NCBI GenBank assembly: GCA_021771915.1
Contig: JAETNY010000003.1
Span: forward strand, 62,001-126,000
Direction of reading: 5' to 3'
DNA from: Bacillota bacterium
GTDB taxonomy: Bacteria > Bacillota > Dehalobacteriia > UBA4068 > UBA4997
Length of the DNA stretch: 64,000 nucleotides
Both the position numbers and the translations under genes were made by a program. The number at the start of each line of letters is the position of its first letter. The stretch's first letter is position 1. Under the pieces are notes generated by a model. That model was not told the DNA's origin, ran no database searches, and was given only the letters and a program-made list of their open reading frames with translations. Positions 9,177-16,574 of the stretch are shown in pieces.

Positions 9177-9611
9177 TTATAATTTGGCATATTCCGCATC
9201 AGACAACGGTTCGCACCACTCATTACGCGTTCTAACACCGGGAATTTCCACTGCAATATGTGAAAACCAGCTGTCCGCCTTAGCACCATGCCAGTGCTTA
9301 ACTCCGGCCGGTACATTAATCACAATACCCGGCTCCAGACTTACTGGCGGCTGACCGGCTTCCTGATACCAGCCGCTGCCAGCCGTGCAAATCAGCAGCT
9401 GACCACCACCGCTTTCCGCATGATGAATATGCCAGTTATTTCGGCAGCCAGGTTCAAAGGTTACATTAGCCAAAAACAATGGGCAATCAGCAGAGTTTGT
9501 CAGTGGATTTAAATAAGAATTACCGCTGAAATACTGAGCATAAGCGCTGTTGGGCTGCCCCTGCCCAAAAATATTCTGTTGTTCAAATTCGGTCTGGTTG
9601 TTAATTTTCAT
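9177..9611 (-). CDS. Cupin-domain protein
   Basis: The start is set at the ATG at 9611, preceded by GGGGGA seven bases upstream, giving 144 residues; the ten extra residues in the track cover that ribosome site. It is a small single-domain cupin with motif 1 in CRNNWHIHHAESGGGQLLICTAGSG (two His and a Glu-like position for metal) and motif 2 in VNVPAGVKHWHG. Proteins of this type bind a metal and may act as small isomerases, decarboxylases or sensors; the substrate is unknown. It stands alone with a TATAAT box at 9651-9656 on the minus strand. Confidence 0.82.
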   Translation of the reverse strand: MKINNQTEFEQQNIFGQGQPNSAYAQYFSGNSYLNPLTNSADCPLFLANVTFEPGCRNNWHIHHAESGGGQLLICTAGSGWYQEAGQPPVSLEPGIVINVPAGVKHWHGAKADSWFSHIAVEIPGVRTRNEWCEPLSDAEYAKL

Positions 9612-9732
9612 AAAAAAATCCCCCTTAAAAACTGATTTCATAATACAAAAATTATAACATAAAAAAGCAACCTGGTCTAATGCTTATAATTCATGCCTTT
9701 ATATAACCAAACAGCATGGCCAATATTATAAC

Positions 9733-9806
9733 CTACAAAAATCCGAACCCAAAACAGGCTCGGATTTTATCAGACATTTTTATGCCCTAAAGGGCATGCC
9801 CACACA
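9733..9806 (-). ncRNA. Putative ECF-sigma-dependent small RNA, about 75 nt
   Basis: A near copy of the anti-sigma ECF promoter (9813-9850) points into this stretch, and an intrinsic terminator ends it, before the cupin gene has its own promoter. The predicted RNA holds a first hairpin, ATGCCC-TTTA-GGGCAT, and then the terminator hairpin. The only ORF inside is a doubtful 14-codon one (MSDKIRACFGFGFL) with AGGG seven bases before the ATG; it ends in the terminator. A regulatory RNA or a tiny peptide are both possible. No known RNA family was recognised. Confidence 0.5.
9736..9768 (-). terminator. Intrinsic terminator of the putative small RNA
   Basis: On the minus strand AATCCGAGCC and GGGTTCGGATT form a 10-bp stem (one G-U pair) with a six-base loop, followed by TTTTTG. 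It is near symmetrical and could also work on the plus strand. Confidence 0.7.
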
Positions 9807-9812
9807 ACCACA

Positions 9813-9850
9813 CTATTATATACATGTCATAAGCATAGCAAAAGGTAACG
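9813..9850 (-). promoter_or_regulatory. ECF sigma promoter copy 1
   Basis: The minus strand reads CGTTACCTTTTG as a -35 element, a spacer, and CATGTATATAATAG as the -10 region. It matches the anti-sigma promoter (10903-10940) at 31 of 38 positions. GTAACC/GTTACC followed by a T-run is a common ECF -35. The promoter faces a terminator-bounded 75-nt transcript rather than a normal gene. Confidence 0.62.
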
Positions 9851-9977
9851 CCCAATTTACTTTTTTTTCAAATTTTTTTTAAATATTGACAAATTATGCC
9901 ATTAAGTCATCAAAAACAATGATATTGATTAACAATATGCCTGTTCTTAGCCTAAAATCTTAAAAAATTTTGATAAA

Positions 9978-10886
9978 CTATTCATAAATTGAATCAATAA
10001 TCTTTTTGGCTTCTTCCACTGTAAAGTTGCCACTAAAACAACATTCAGAATTACCATTTCGCCAGGCCACGGTTTCATGCCCAAGGTTAGACATAATATA
10101 ATGGTCAATATCATTCACCGTATAAACCACTATCTCTGTATCGTCCTTTTCATAATGCACAGCAATATCAACCGTCATGTACAAACAACTCACATGCATA
10201 ATTTCAGTGCCTTCTGGGGTTTCGCGTGTATAAAGCAGAGTGGTATCCAGTGTGGAATAAGTTTTATATGTTTCCATATGGTCAAAAACAAACCCTTCCG
10301 GCAACCAGCGAGGCACAAATTGGGCCATTTCCACCTTATCCGGCAAATGTTCCGATTGGCCTGTGTTTTCCATTATACACTCAAACCAGAAAACATCATC
10401 GTCCCATTTGGGCGCTGATGCAAAGGGGTTAAAGCCCAGCGCGTTGGCCGTAACCGTGCAGGCAAAAACCAACAGCACCAACACTGCCGCCAGACCAGCC
10501 AATTGGCGCCAGGGTTTGACAGCAAACAGACAAAACCTTTTAGGCGGAGCATCGGCTTCTGGCTCAACAACAACCGGAGCGCCTGCTTCGTCGTCCCAAT
10601 CCGCCGCAAAGTCATATAAAGCCTGTTCCTCCTCCAACAGCGGCAAATAAACAGCATAAAACTCAGCCCTGGCCGCTGCCAAATCACAATAAGGCAATTC
10701 AGACGCAGACTTGCTCCGTTCTGCTAAAAGCTGCGAAATATACATAATCAGTTCCATATCCGCCTGTTCGTCAGCCGGCGCTTCCAGGTCTGCCTTTAAA
10801 AAGGCCTGCAAAGCCGCTGTATCCATTTTGTCGAATTTTTTGTATCTGGCCGCTAAAATCCGGCTCTTTTTTTCGACACGCAACAT
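9978..10886 (-). CDS. Membrane anti-sigma factor with DUF4367-like extracytoplasmic domain
   Basis: The start is placed at the ATG at 10886 (MLRVEKKSRIL), with GGGGAGGG seven bases upstream; the track begins two codons earlier at a TTG. The 302 residues consist of a cytosolic N-terminal half rich in Ala, Asp and Glu, a single membrane helix LAGLAAVLVLLVFACTVTANALG near 130-152, and an external domain of about 145 residues with FVPRWLPEGFVF, typical of DUF4367. Such proteins hold ECF sigma factors inactive and release them on a surface signal. It lies 84 bp after the sigma gene and has its own ECF-type promoter, which gives negative feedback. The signal is unknown. Confidence 0.75.
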   Translation of the reverse strand: MLRVEKKSRILAARYKKFDKMDTAALQAFLKADLEAPADEQADMELIMYISQLLAERSKSASELPYCDLAAARAEFYAVYLPLLEEEQALYDFAADWDDEAGAPVVVEPEADAPPKRFCLFAVKPWRQLAGLAAVLVLLVFACTVTANALGFNPFASAPKWDDDVFWFECIMENTGQSEHLPDKVEMAQFVPRWLPEGFVFDHMETYKTYSTLDTTLLYTRETPEGTEIMHVSCLYMTVDIAVHYEKDDTEIVVYTVNDIDHYIMSNLGHETVAWRNGNSECCFSGNFTVEEAKKIIDSIYE

Positions 10887-10902
10887 CGTCAAACCCTCCC
10901 CT

Positions 10903-10940
10903 CTATTATATATATGTCACAACTAATACAAAAGGTAACG
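10903..10940 (-). promoter_or_regulatory. ECF sigma promoter copy 2, in front of the anti-sigma gene
   Basis: CGTTACCTTTTG and CATATATATAATAG on the minus strand sit just before the GGGGAGGG ribosome site of the anti-sigma gene. The near identity to copy 1 and the shared core with copy 3 (23339-23371) suggest recognition by the neighbouring ECF factor. Confidence 0.65.
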
Positions 10941-10970
10941 CTCAATTTAAGATTTTTTTATTTTTTATCT

Positions 10971-11486
10971 TCATTTATTTTCATTATATTTTGCCATCAG
11001 CTTTTGCAGCTTTAATCTGGCCCGGTATAACCTTTGTTTGCAAATACTGATTGAGATACCGGCTTCTGCCGCAATCTCCTTTAACGGCTTGTCTTCCAAC
11101 GCAAATTTTTTCAGCAACTCATATTCCTGATAGCCGGTTAAATCCGCATATAACACGTCCACATTTTCATCAGGCAGACGCTCATCGGCAATACTGGCCC
11201 AGTCAAAGTTATCCGGCAAACGCGCCATATAACTGGCCATCAGTCTTTTATTGCGTTTAAGATTTTTTATCAGATATTTTAACACATTCCATAACCAGCC
11301 GCTGGGGCGTGGGCTATGCATCAGATGTTCAATCCGTCGGCAGGCGATTTCAAACGCCGCCTGCACAACCTCCTGCGCCGCCGCATCGTCAACCATCGCA
11401 GCCTGCGCATAGGCAAACATCTGATAATACTGCTCATTATAAAGCTTATCAATAAACTCTCTTTCTGCTGAAGTTAATTTATGCAT
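10971..11486 (-). CDS. ECF-type RNA polymerase sigma factor
   Basis: A 171-residue sigma-70 family protein with only regions 2 and 4, as in the ECF group. Region 2 spans about residues 10-80 (YNEQYYQMFAYAQAAMVDDAAAQEVVQAAFEIACRR). Region 4 lies near 120-165 with the helix-turn-helix LKEIAAEAGISISICKQRLYRARLKLQKL. It should direct RNA polymerase to GTTACC-type promoters such as the three found in this window. The gene has its own sigma-A-like promoter while the anti-sigma gene just downstream has an ECF promoter. The ribosome site before the ATG is weak (AGGAC). Confidence 0.88.
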   Translation of the reverse strand: MHKLTSAEREFIDKLYNEQYYQMFAYAQAAMVDDAAAQEVVQAAFEIACRRIEHLMHSPRPSGWLWNVLKYLIKNLKRNKRLMASYMARLPDNFDWASIADERLPDENVDVLYADLTGYQEYELLKKFALEDKPLKEIAAEAGISISICKQRLYRARLKLQKLMAKYNENK

Positions 11487-11516
11487 TGTCCTATCACACT
11501 CAAACTCTTATAATTC

Positions 11517-11545
11517 CCAAACTAATACACGTAAATTTAGCCTTT
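11517..11545 (-). promoter_or_regulatory. Sigma-A-like promoter of the ECF sigma gene
   Basis: On the minus strand TTTACG and TATAAG are spaced by 17 bases, about 30 bases before the ATG. No GTTACC element is seen, so the sigma gene does not appear to be autoregulated. Confidence 0.5.
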
Positions 11546-11716
11546 TTTCTATTTGCTTTAAAAATCTTCTTAAGTATATTGTAACACTATATTGAATAAA
11601 TTGCCAATCTTTTACAAAAATTTTTCGGTATTATCCAGCAAAAACTCAATTAAATTTTTGGCTTAAATCAGCACAAAATTTATTAATATTCAATTTGTGG
11701 ATTTTTTAACTTTTCC
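11546..11716. other. AT-rich intergenic stretch between divergent sigma and deoC promoters
   Basis: The whole 353-bp gap between the sigma gene and deoC holds their two divergent promoters and the deoC operator. The middle part is AT-rich with no ORF, ribosome site or hairpin that I can support. Confidence 0.5.
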
Positions 11717-11745
11717 TTGACATAACCAAAAAAATTGGTTACAAT
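11717..11745 (+). promoter_or_regulatory. deoC promoter with palindromic operator in the spacer
   Basis: TTGACA and TACAAT are spaced by exactly 17 bases. The spacer is filled by the perfect inverted repeat TAACCAA-AAAAA-TTGGTTA (11723-11741), which reaches into the -10. A dimeric repressor binding there would block RNA polymerase. The regulator is unknown. Confidence 0.65.
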
Positions 11746-11839
11746 ATAATCAGTTGGAAAAGAATACAAAATAATTTATACATATATATTGCATTAAATA
11801 AGCAATCATAAGCAGTTGCTTTTATGGAGATGAAAAAGT

Positions 11840-12493
11840 ATGAATAATGCCGAAATTTTAAGTCATGTTGACCATACCCTTTTGCAGGCCACGGCTTCCT
11901 GGTCAGAAATTCAGGCGCTTTGTGATGAAGCTGTTGCCAATCAAACTGCTTCTGTCTGCGTGCCGCCCAGCTATATCAAACGTATTGCGGATACCTATGG
12001 CGATAAACTGAACATATGCACAGTGATTGGCTTTCCTCTGGGCTATCAAACCACGGCCGTTAAAGTTCTGGAAACCAAAGAGGCCATTGCCGACGGCGCA
12101 GCCGAGGTGGATATGGTTATCAATCTGGGCGACGTTAAAAATGGTGATTTTGACCTGATAACCGCCGAAATTAAAGCCTTAAAACAGGCAGTCGGCCAAA
12201 ACATTCTTAAAGTAATTATTGAAACCTGTTACCTGACAGAAACCGAAAAAATCAGGCTCTGCCAGTGTGTAACCGAGGCTGGCGCTGATTATATTAAAAC
12301 ATCTACCGGCTTTGGCACAGCTGGCGCTAAAATCGAAGATATTCGTCTGTTTAAGCAGCATATCGGCGCGGCGGTGAAGATGAAAGCAGCCGGCGGCGTG
12401 CGTACCAGAGAGGATTTGGAAATGTTTCTGGCCGAGGGTTGCGAGCGTATCGGCACCAGTTCTGCCCTCAAAATTTTACAAACCCAGGCTTAA
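11840..12493 (+). CDS. deoC: Deoxyribose-phosphate aldolase
   Basis: A 217-residue cytosolic class I aldolase that splits 2-deoxyribose 5-phosphate into glyceraldehyde 3-phosphate and acetaldehyde in deoxynucleoside breakdown. HVDHTLL opens the barrel, EVDMVIN carries the catalytic Asp, ADYIKTSTGFGTAG holds the Schiff-base Lys (Lys153), and VKMKAAGGVR has the second active-site Lys. The length is normal. GGAGATG lies nine bases before the ATG, and the leader contains a small AAGCAA/TTGCTT hairpin. No deoA, deoB or pyrimidine phosphorylase is adjacent; the next genes are an ABC importer. Confidence 0.95.
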   Translation: MNNAEILSHVDHTLLQATASWSEIQALCDEAVANQTASVCVPPSYIKRIADTYGDKLNICTVIGFPLGYQTTAVKVLETKEAIADGAAEVDMVINLGDVKNGDFDLITAEIKALKQAVGQNILKVIIETCYLTETEKIRLCQCVTEAGADYIKTSTGFGTAGAKIEDIRLFKQHIGAAVKMKAAGGVRTREDLEMFLAEGCERIGTSSALKILQTQA

Positions 12494-12600
12494 AACCAAT
12501 TAAAGGCAACCATACGCTAAATGACATGGCGACCGGTTATTCCTTTTTCCAGTTATGCCATTTATCGTAAAATTTTATTGCAACAGGAGGAACAAAAAAA

Positions 12601-13647
12601 ATGAAGAAAAAATTTTTAGTGATGTTATCCATCACAGCCATGTTGCTGCTTTGTCTGACCGGCTGCGGCGATAATGGCGACACCAACAAACAGGGCGACT
12701 CAAAAGACCCCAATGTTCAGACCGGCGGTACTGTAATTATTTACAGCCCTCTAACCCAGTCCATGATTGACTCCATGTGCGCAAAGTTTGAGGAAGATAC
12801 CGGCATTCATGCTGAATGTTTGGCCATGGGCACTGGCGATGCGCTGAAGCGTATTGAAACAGAGGTTGACAATCCGCAGGCGGACATTCTGTGGTCTGGC
12901 ACGATTGGCACCGTTAAAAACCGCAGCGAATACTTTGCTGATTATACCTGCGTTAATGAAGATGCATTCTATCCGGAATATAAAAACGTGGAAGGTAACC
13001 TGACTCGTTTCGACACCGTTCCCTCCGTTATCATGGTTAACACCGATTTGATTGGCGATATTGAAATCAAAGGTTATGAAGATTTGTTGAACCCGGAACT
13101 GAAAGGCAAAATCGCTTTCTGTGACCCGGCAGCTTCTTCCTCCTCTTTCGAGCATCTGGTAAATATGCTTTATGCTATGGGCGACGGCGATACTGAAGAA
13201 GGCTGGGCTTATGTTGAGAAATTCTGCGAGCAGCTGGACGGCAAACTGTTGGGCGGCTCCTCCGCTGTTTATAAAGGCGTTGCTGATGGCGAATATACTG
13301 TTGGCTTAACCTTTGAACAGGGCTCCGCGCAATATGTTGGCGCTGGCGCTCCGGTTGAAACCGTATACATGGAAGAGGGCGTTATCTTCCGCGGCGATGG
13401 TGTTTACATCATCAAAAACTGCCCCAATGAAGAAAATGCCCAGGCCTTTGTAGACTGGCTGACCAGCAAGGAAATTCAGGAAATGATGAACAACACTCAA
13501 TACAGAAGAACTATCCGCACCGACGTTCCTGCTGGCGACGCTATGACCCCCATGGAACAGATTAATGTTATTACTGACGATGAAACCTACACCGCTGAGC
13601 ATAAATCTGAATGGCTGGATAAATTTAAGGATATCTTCACCAGATAA
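12601..13647 (+). CDS. ABC transporter substrate-binding lipoprotein, FbpA/AfuA type
   Basis: A 348-residue secreted lipoprotein. The signal peptide ends at the lipobox LTGC (Cys about residue 22), followed by a polar linker. The mature part TVIIYSPLTQSMIDSMCAKFEEDTGI and PSVIMVN matches the ferric iron / AfuA / aminoethylphosphonate class of binding proteins, which adopt a two-lobed fold outside the membrane. AGGAGG precedes the ATG. The ATPase and a fused permease follow. No Fur-box-like sequence is seen upstream, and deoC precedes it, so a phosphorylated sugar (as for AfuA) is as likely as iron. Confidence 0.85.
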   Translation: MKKKFLVMLSITAMLLLCLTGCGDNGDTNKQGDSKDPNVQTGGTVIIYSPLTQSMIDSMCAKFEEDTGIHAECLAMGTGDALKRIETEVDNPQADILWSGTIGTVKNRSEYFADYTCVNEDAFYPEYKNVEGNLTRFDTVPSVIMVNTDLIGDIEIKGYEDLLNPELKGKIAFCDPAASSSSFEHLVNMLYAMGDGDTEEGWAYVEKFCEQLDGKLLGGSSAVYKGVADGEYTVGLTFEQGSAQYVGAGAPVETVYMEEGVIFRGDGVYIIKNCPNEENAQAFVDWLTSKEIQEMMNNTQYRRTIRTDVPAGDAMTPMEQINVITDDETYTAEHKSEWLDKFKDIFTR

Positions 13648-13681
13648 TTGCTTAAAATTTTTAACTAATTAAAAGAATTTA

Positions 13682-13713
13682 TTTAGCCCAGTAGAATATT
13701 CTGCTGGGCTAAA
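13682..13713 (+). terminator. Intra-operon hairpin between binding protein and ATPase
   Basis: TTTAGCCCAG and CTGGGCTAAA form a 10-bp stem, extended by an inner AGAA/TTCT pairing with a mismatch. It lacks a good T-run. Hairpins at this place commonly protect the upstream mRNA and raise binding-protein levels over the transporter. Confidence 0.5.
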
Positions 13714-13733
13714 TTTAAAAGGGAAGATAGATT

Positions 13734-14852
13734 ATGAGTGTAAATATTAAAATTGACCATACAATAAAAAAGTATGGCGACTTAACCATTATACCAGACC
13801 TTTCCGCCAACATCAAAAACGGCGAATTTTTCACATTGCTTGGCCCCTCTGGCTGCGGCAAAACCACACTTTTACGTATGATTGCCGGCTTTAACAGCAT
13901 TGAGGGCGGCACAATAAGCTTTGACGACCAGGTTATTAACAATATTCCGGCGCAAAAGCGCAATATCGGCATGGTTTTCCAAAGCTACGCAATTTTCCCT
14001 CATCTTACGGTTCGCCAAAATGTGGAATATGGCTTGAAGCTGCGTAAAATCCCCAAGGCGGAAATGAAACAGCGCGTTGACGAAATTTTGCAGGTTGTAC
14101 GCATTGAAGAATATCAGGACCGCCTGCCTGACAGGCTCTCCGGCGGCCAACAACAGCGCGTGGCGCTGGCGCGCGCGATTGTTATTCACCCCCAGGTGTT
14201 GTTGATGGACGAACCTCTTTCCAATCTGGACGCCAAGCTGCGTATTGAAATGCGCAGCGCTATCCGCGATGTGCAAAAACAGGTTGGCATCACCACAGTT
14301 TATGTTACGCATGACCAGGAAGAAGCTTTGGCTATCTCTGACCGCATTGCCGTTATGAAGCTGGGGGTAATCCAACAGATTGGCTCGCCGCAGGATATTT
14401 ATGCCCGTCCATACAACGCTTTTGTTTCTACTTTCATCGGCCACTCCAATCTGTTCTATGCAACAGTGCAGAAAACCGGCAACCAAACCTGTCTGGCTTT
14501 CCGCAACGGCTATACGCTGGAAATGAACAATCTGGTAGACAGTGTTATCAACGGCCAACAGGTAGTGGTTTCCGTACGGCCGGAGGAGTTCTCTTTGAAT
14601 GACAGCGGTATGGAATGTGAGATTACCAACCGCACTTTCCTGGGCAAATATACTAATTATTTTCTGCGTTTTGGCGATGGCGTAGTTCTTGACGACCAGC
14701 CCAGTATTGAATATTCCCAGGATTTGGGGCATGTTGACAGCATTTTTGATATTGGCACTAAAATCCGCCTTCGCCCCAACCCTAACAAAATCAATGTATT
14801 TTCCGAGGATATGGAACAAAGCTTGATTAGGGATGTGAAACGCTATGACTAA
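13734..14852 (+). CDS. ABC transporter ATP-binding protein, FbpC/PotA type
   Basis: A 372-residue cytosolic ATPase. Walker A is LLGPSGCGKTTLL (about residue 36), the signature is [14 protein letters not shown], Walker B is VLLMDEPLSNLDA, and the switch His lies in YVTHDQEEA. The C-terminal 130 residues form a TOBE-like regulatory domain (VVVSVRPEEFSL). This is the MOI/CUT2 architecture of ferric, spermidine and phosphonate importers. The stop overlaps the permease start by 8 bases. The start follows a GGGAAGA site. Confidence 0.9.
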   Translation: MSVNIKIDHTIKKYGDLTIIPDLSANIKNGEFFTLLGPSGCGKTTLLRMIAGFNSIEGGTISFDDQVINNIPAQKRNIGMVFQSYAIFPHLTVRQNVEYGLKLRKIPKAEMKQRVDEILQVVRIEEYQDRLPDRLSGGQQQRVALARAIVIHPQVLLMDEPLSNLDAKLRIEMRSAIRDVQKQVGITTVYVTHDQEEALAISDRIAVMKLGVIQQIGSPQDIYARPYNAFVSTFIGHSNLFYATVQKTGNQTCLAFRNGYTLEMNNLVDSVINGQQVVVSVRPEEFSLNDSGMECEITNRTFLGKYTNYFLRFGDGVVLDDQPSIEYSQDLGHVDSIFDIGTKIRLRPNPNKINVFSEDMEQSLIRDVKRYD

Positions 14853-16494
14853 AAAACTTAAATGGGATTTCTGGACAATCATCACTGTTTTTATCATCGG
14901 CCTTTTTTTGCTGTTTCTGATTTACCCCCTGTTAAGCCTGTTTTTAAGCGGCTTTAAGGATAGCGGCACCGACGCATGGACTTTGGAAAACTATACCAAG
15001 TTTTTCTCCCGTAAATATTACACTGAAGCCCTGATGAACTCTTTCAAGCTAACGGCCTGCGTAACCGTGGTGGCCATTCTGTTGGGCGTTCCCCTGGCCT
15101 ATTTCATGTCCTTTTATAAAATCAGGGGCAAAGGTGTTTTAGAAATTTTATTCATCATCTCCATGATGAGCCCCAACTTTATCGGCGCTTATTCCTGGAT
15201 TTTGCTTTTAGGCCGCAGCGGCACCGTGACCCAGTTTTTGAAAGGCATGGGGATTGAAACACCCTCCATTTATGGCTTTGGCGGCATGTTGCTGGTATTT
15301 GCCTTAAAGCTTTACCCTTTTATTTACATGTACGTTTCCGGCGCGCTGAAAAAAATTGACGTTGCGCTTTCCGAGGCCGCAGAAAGTCTGGGCTGCAGCG
15401 GTCTGCGCAAAGTGTTCACCGTTATTATGCCGCTGGTAACTCCCACTCTGGTGGCGGCGGCGCTGCTGGTATTCATGAACTGCATGGCCGATTTCGGCAC
15501 ACCGGCGCTGATTGGCGAGGGTTATCGTGTTATGCCAACTCTGGTTTACTATGAATTTGTCGGTGAGTCCGGCGGCTCGGCTAACTTTGCCGCCTGCATG
15601 GCCACTATCATGGTAATGGTAACTGCGGTTATTTTTCTGCTGCAAAAGTGGTATATTAATACCAAGTCTTTCACCATGAGTTCCATGCGCCCCATTCAGC
15701 CCAAAAAGATTGGCGGCGTTAAAGGTCTGCTTATTCATCTGTATATTTATCTGCTGGCCGGACTGTCCATCATACCGCAGTGTATGGTAATTTACACCTC
15801 TTTCCGCGCCACACATTTGCAGGTTTTCACCGACGGCTATTCTCTGGAAAGTTATCAGAAAGTTTTCTCCACAGCTATCCAGTCCATTAAAAATACCTAT
15901 CTTTACTGTCTGGTAGCCATTGCAATTATTGTAATTTTAGGTATGTTTATTGCTTATCTGGCTGTACGCCGCAAAAGCTGGCTTACCAACCTGATTGATA
16001 CTATTGCCATGTTTCCGTATATCGTTCCTGGCTCCGTACTTGGTATCACGCTGCTGATTGCTTTCAATCATCAGCCTATGATGCTGGCTGGCACTTCGAT
16101 AATTCTGATTATCACCCTGGTAATCAGACGCATGGCCTACACACTACGTTCAAGTTCCGCCATTCTTTATCAAATCAGCCCCAGCATGGAAGAAGCCGCT
16201 ATCAGCCTGGGTGATTCTCACCCCAAAGCTTTCTTTAAGGTGACGGCCAAGATGATGCTGCCCGGCGTGGCCTCGGGCGCAATCTTAAGCTGGATTACGC
16301 TGATTAATGAATTAAGTTCTTCCGTTATGCTATATACGGCCAAAACCAGAACCATGTCAGTTGCCATTTATAACGAGGTTATCCGCGCCAGCTATGGCAC
16401 CGCGGCCGCTCTGGCCACTATTCTGACCGTAACCACCGTAGTTTCGCTGCTGATATTCTTCAAAGTTTCCGGCAGTAAAGATGTTACCATGTAA
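14845..16494 (+). CDS. Fused two-domain ABC permease, FbpB type
   Basis: A 549-residue membrane protein with about twelve helices. It consists of two homologous binding-protein-dependent permease halves; each carries an EAA loop (LSEAAESLGCSGLRKVFTVIMP and MEEAAISLGDSHPKAFFKVTAKMMLPG) that docks on the ATPase. Such fused permeases are typical of FbpB/AfuB systems. It completes the three-gene importer and is followed by a 30-bp palindromic terminator. Confidence 0.9.
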   Translation: MTKKLKWDFWTIITVFIIGLFLLFLIYPLLSLFLSGFKDSGTDAWTLENYTKFFSRKYYTEALMNSFKLTACVTVVAILLGVPLAYFMSFYKIRGKGVLEILFIISMMSPNFIGAYSWILLLGRSGTVTQFLKGMGIETPSIYGFGGMLLVFALKLYPFIYMYVSGALKKIDVALSEAAESLGCSGLRKVFTVIMPLVTPTLVAAALLVFMNCMADFGTPALIGEGYRVMPTLVYYEFVGESGGSANFAACMATIMVMVTAVIFLLQKWYINTKSFTMSSMRPIQPKKIGGVKGLLIHLYIYLLAGLSIIPQCMVIYTSFRATHLQVFTDGYSLESYQKVFSTAIQSIKNTYLYCLVAIAIIVILGMFIAYLAVRRKSWLTNLIDTIAMFPYIVPGSVLGITLLIAFNHQPMMLAGTSIILIITLVIRRMAYTLRSSSAILYQISPSMEEAAISLGDSHPKAFFKVTAKMMLPGVASGAILSWITLINELSSSVMLYTAKTRTMSVAIYNEVIRASYGTAAALATILTVTTVVSLLIFFKVSGSKDVTM

Positions 16495-16518
16495 TAATTA
16501 ATTAAATCATATAATCCA

Positions 16519-16548
16519 AAGCCCCCTGAATTTAAATTCAGGGGGCTT
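16519..16548 (+). terminator. Perfect 30-bp palindrome, probable terminator of the ABC operon
   Basis: AAGCCCCCTGAATTT is followed directly by its reverse complement. The stem is GC-rich at its base. The downstream T-run is weak (TATAACAC), so some read-through into the GHKL kinase is possible. Confidence 0.65.
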
Positions 16549-16574
16549 ATAACACAAATTAAGAAAGGTATACT

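Noticed and set aside
12494-12600. Fur box before the iron-type ABC importer
   Set aside because: No sequence close to the GATAATGATAATCATTATC consensus is present in the gap or before deoC.
13872-14897. 341-residue minus-strand ORF across the ABC ATPase gene
   Set aside because: Antisense shadow; the plus frame has all ATPase motifs.
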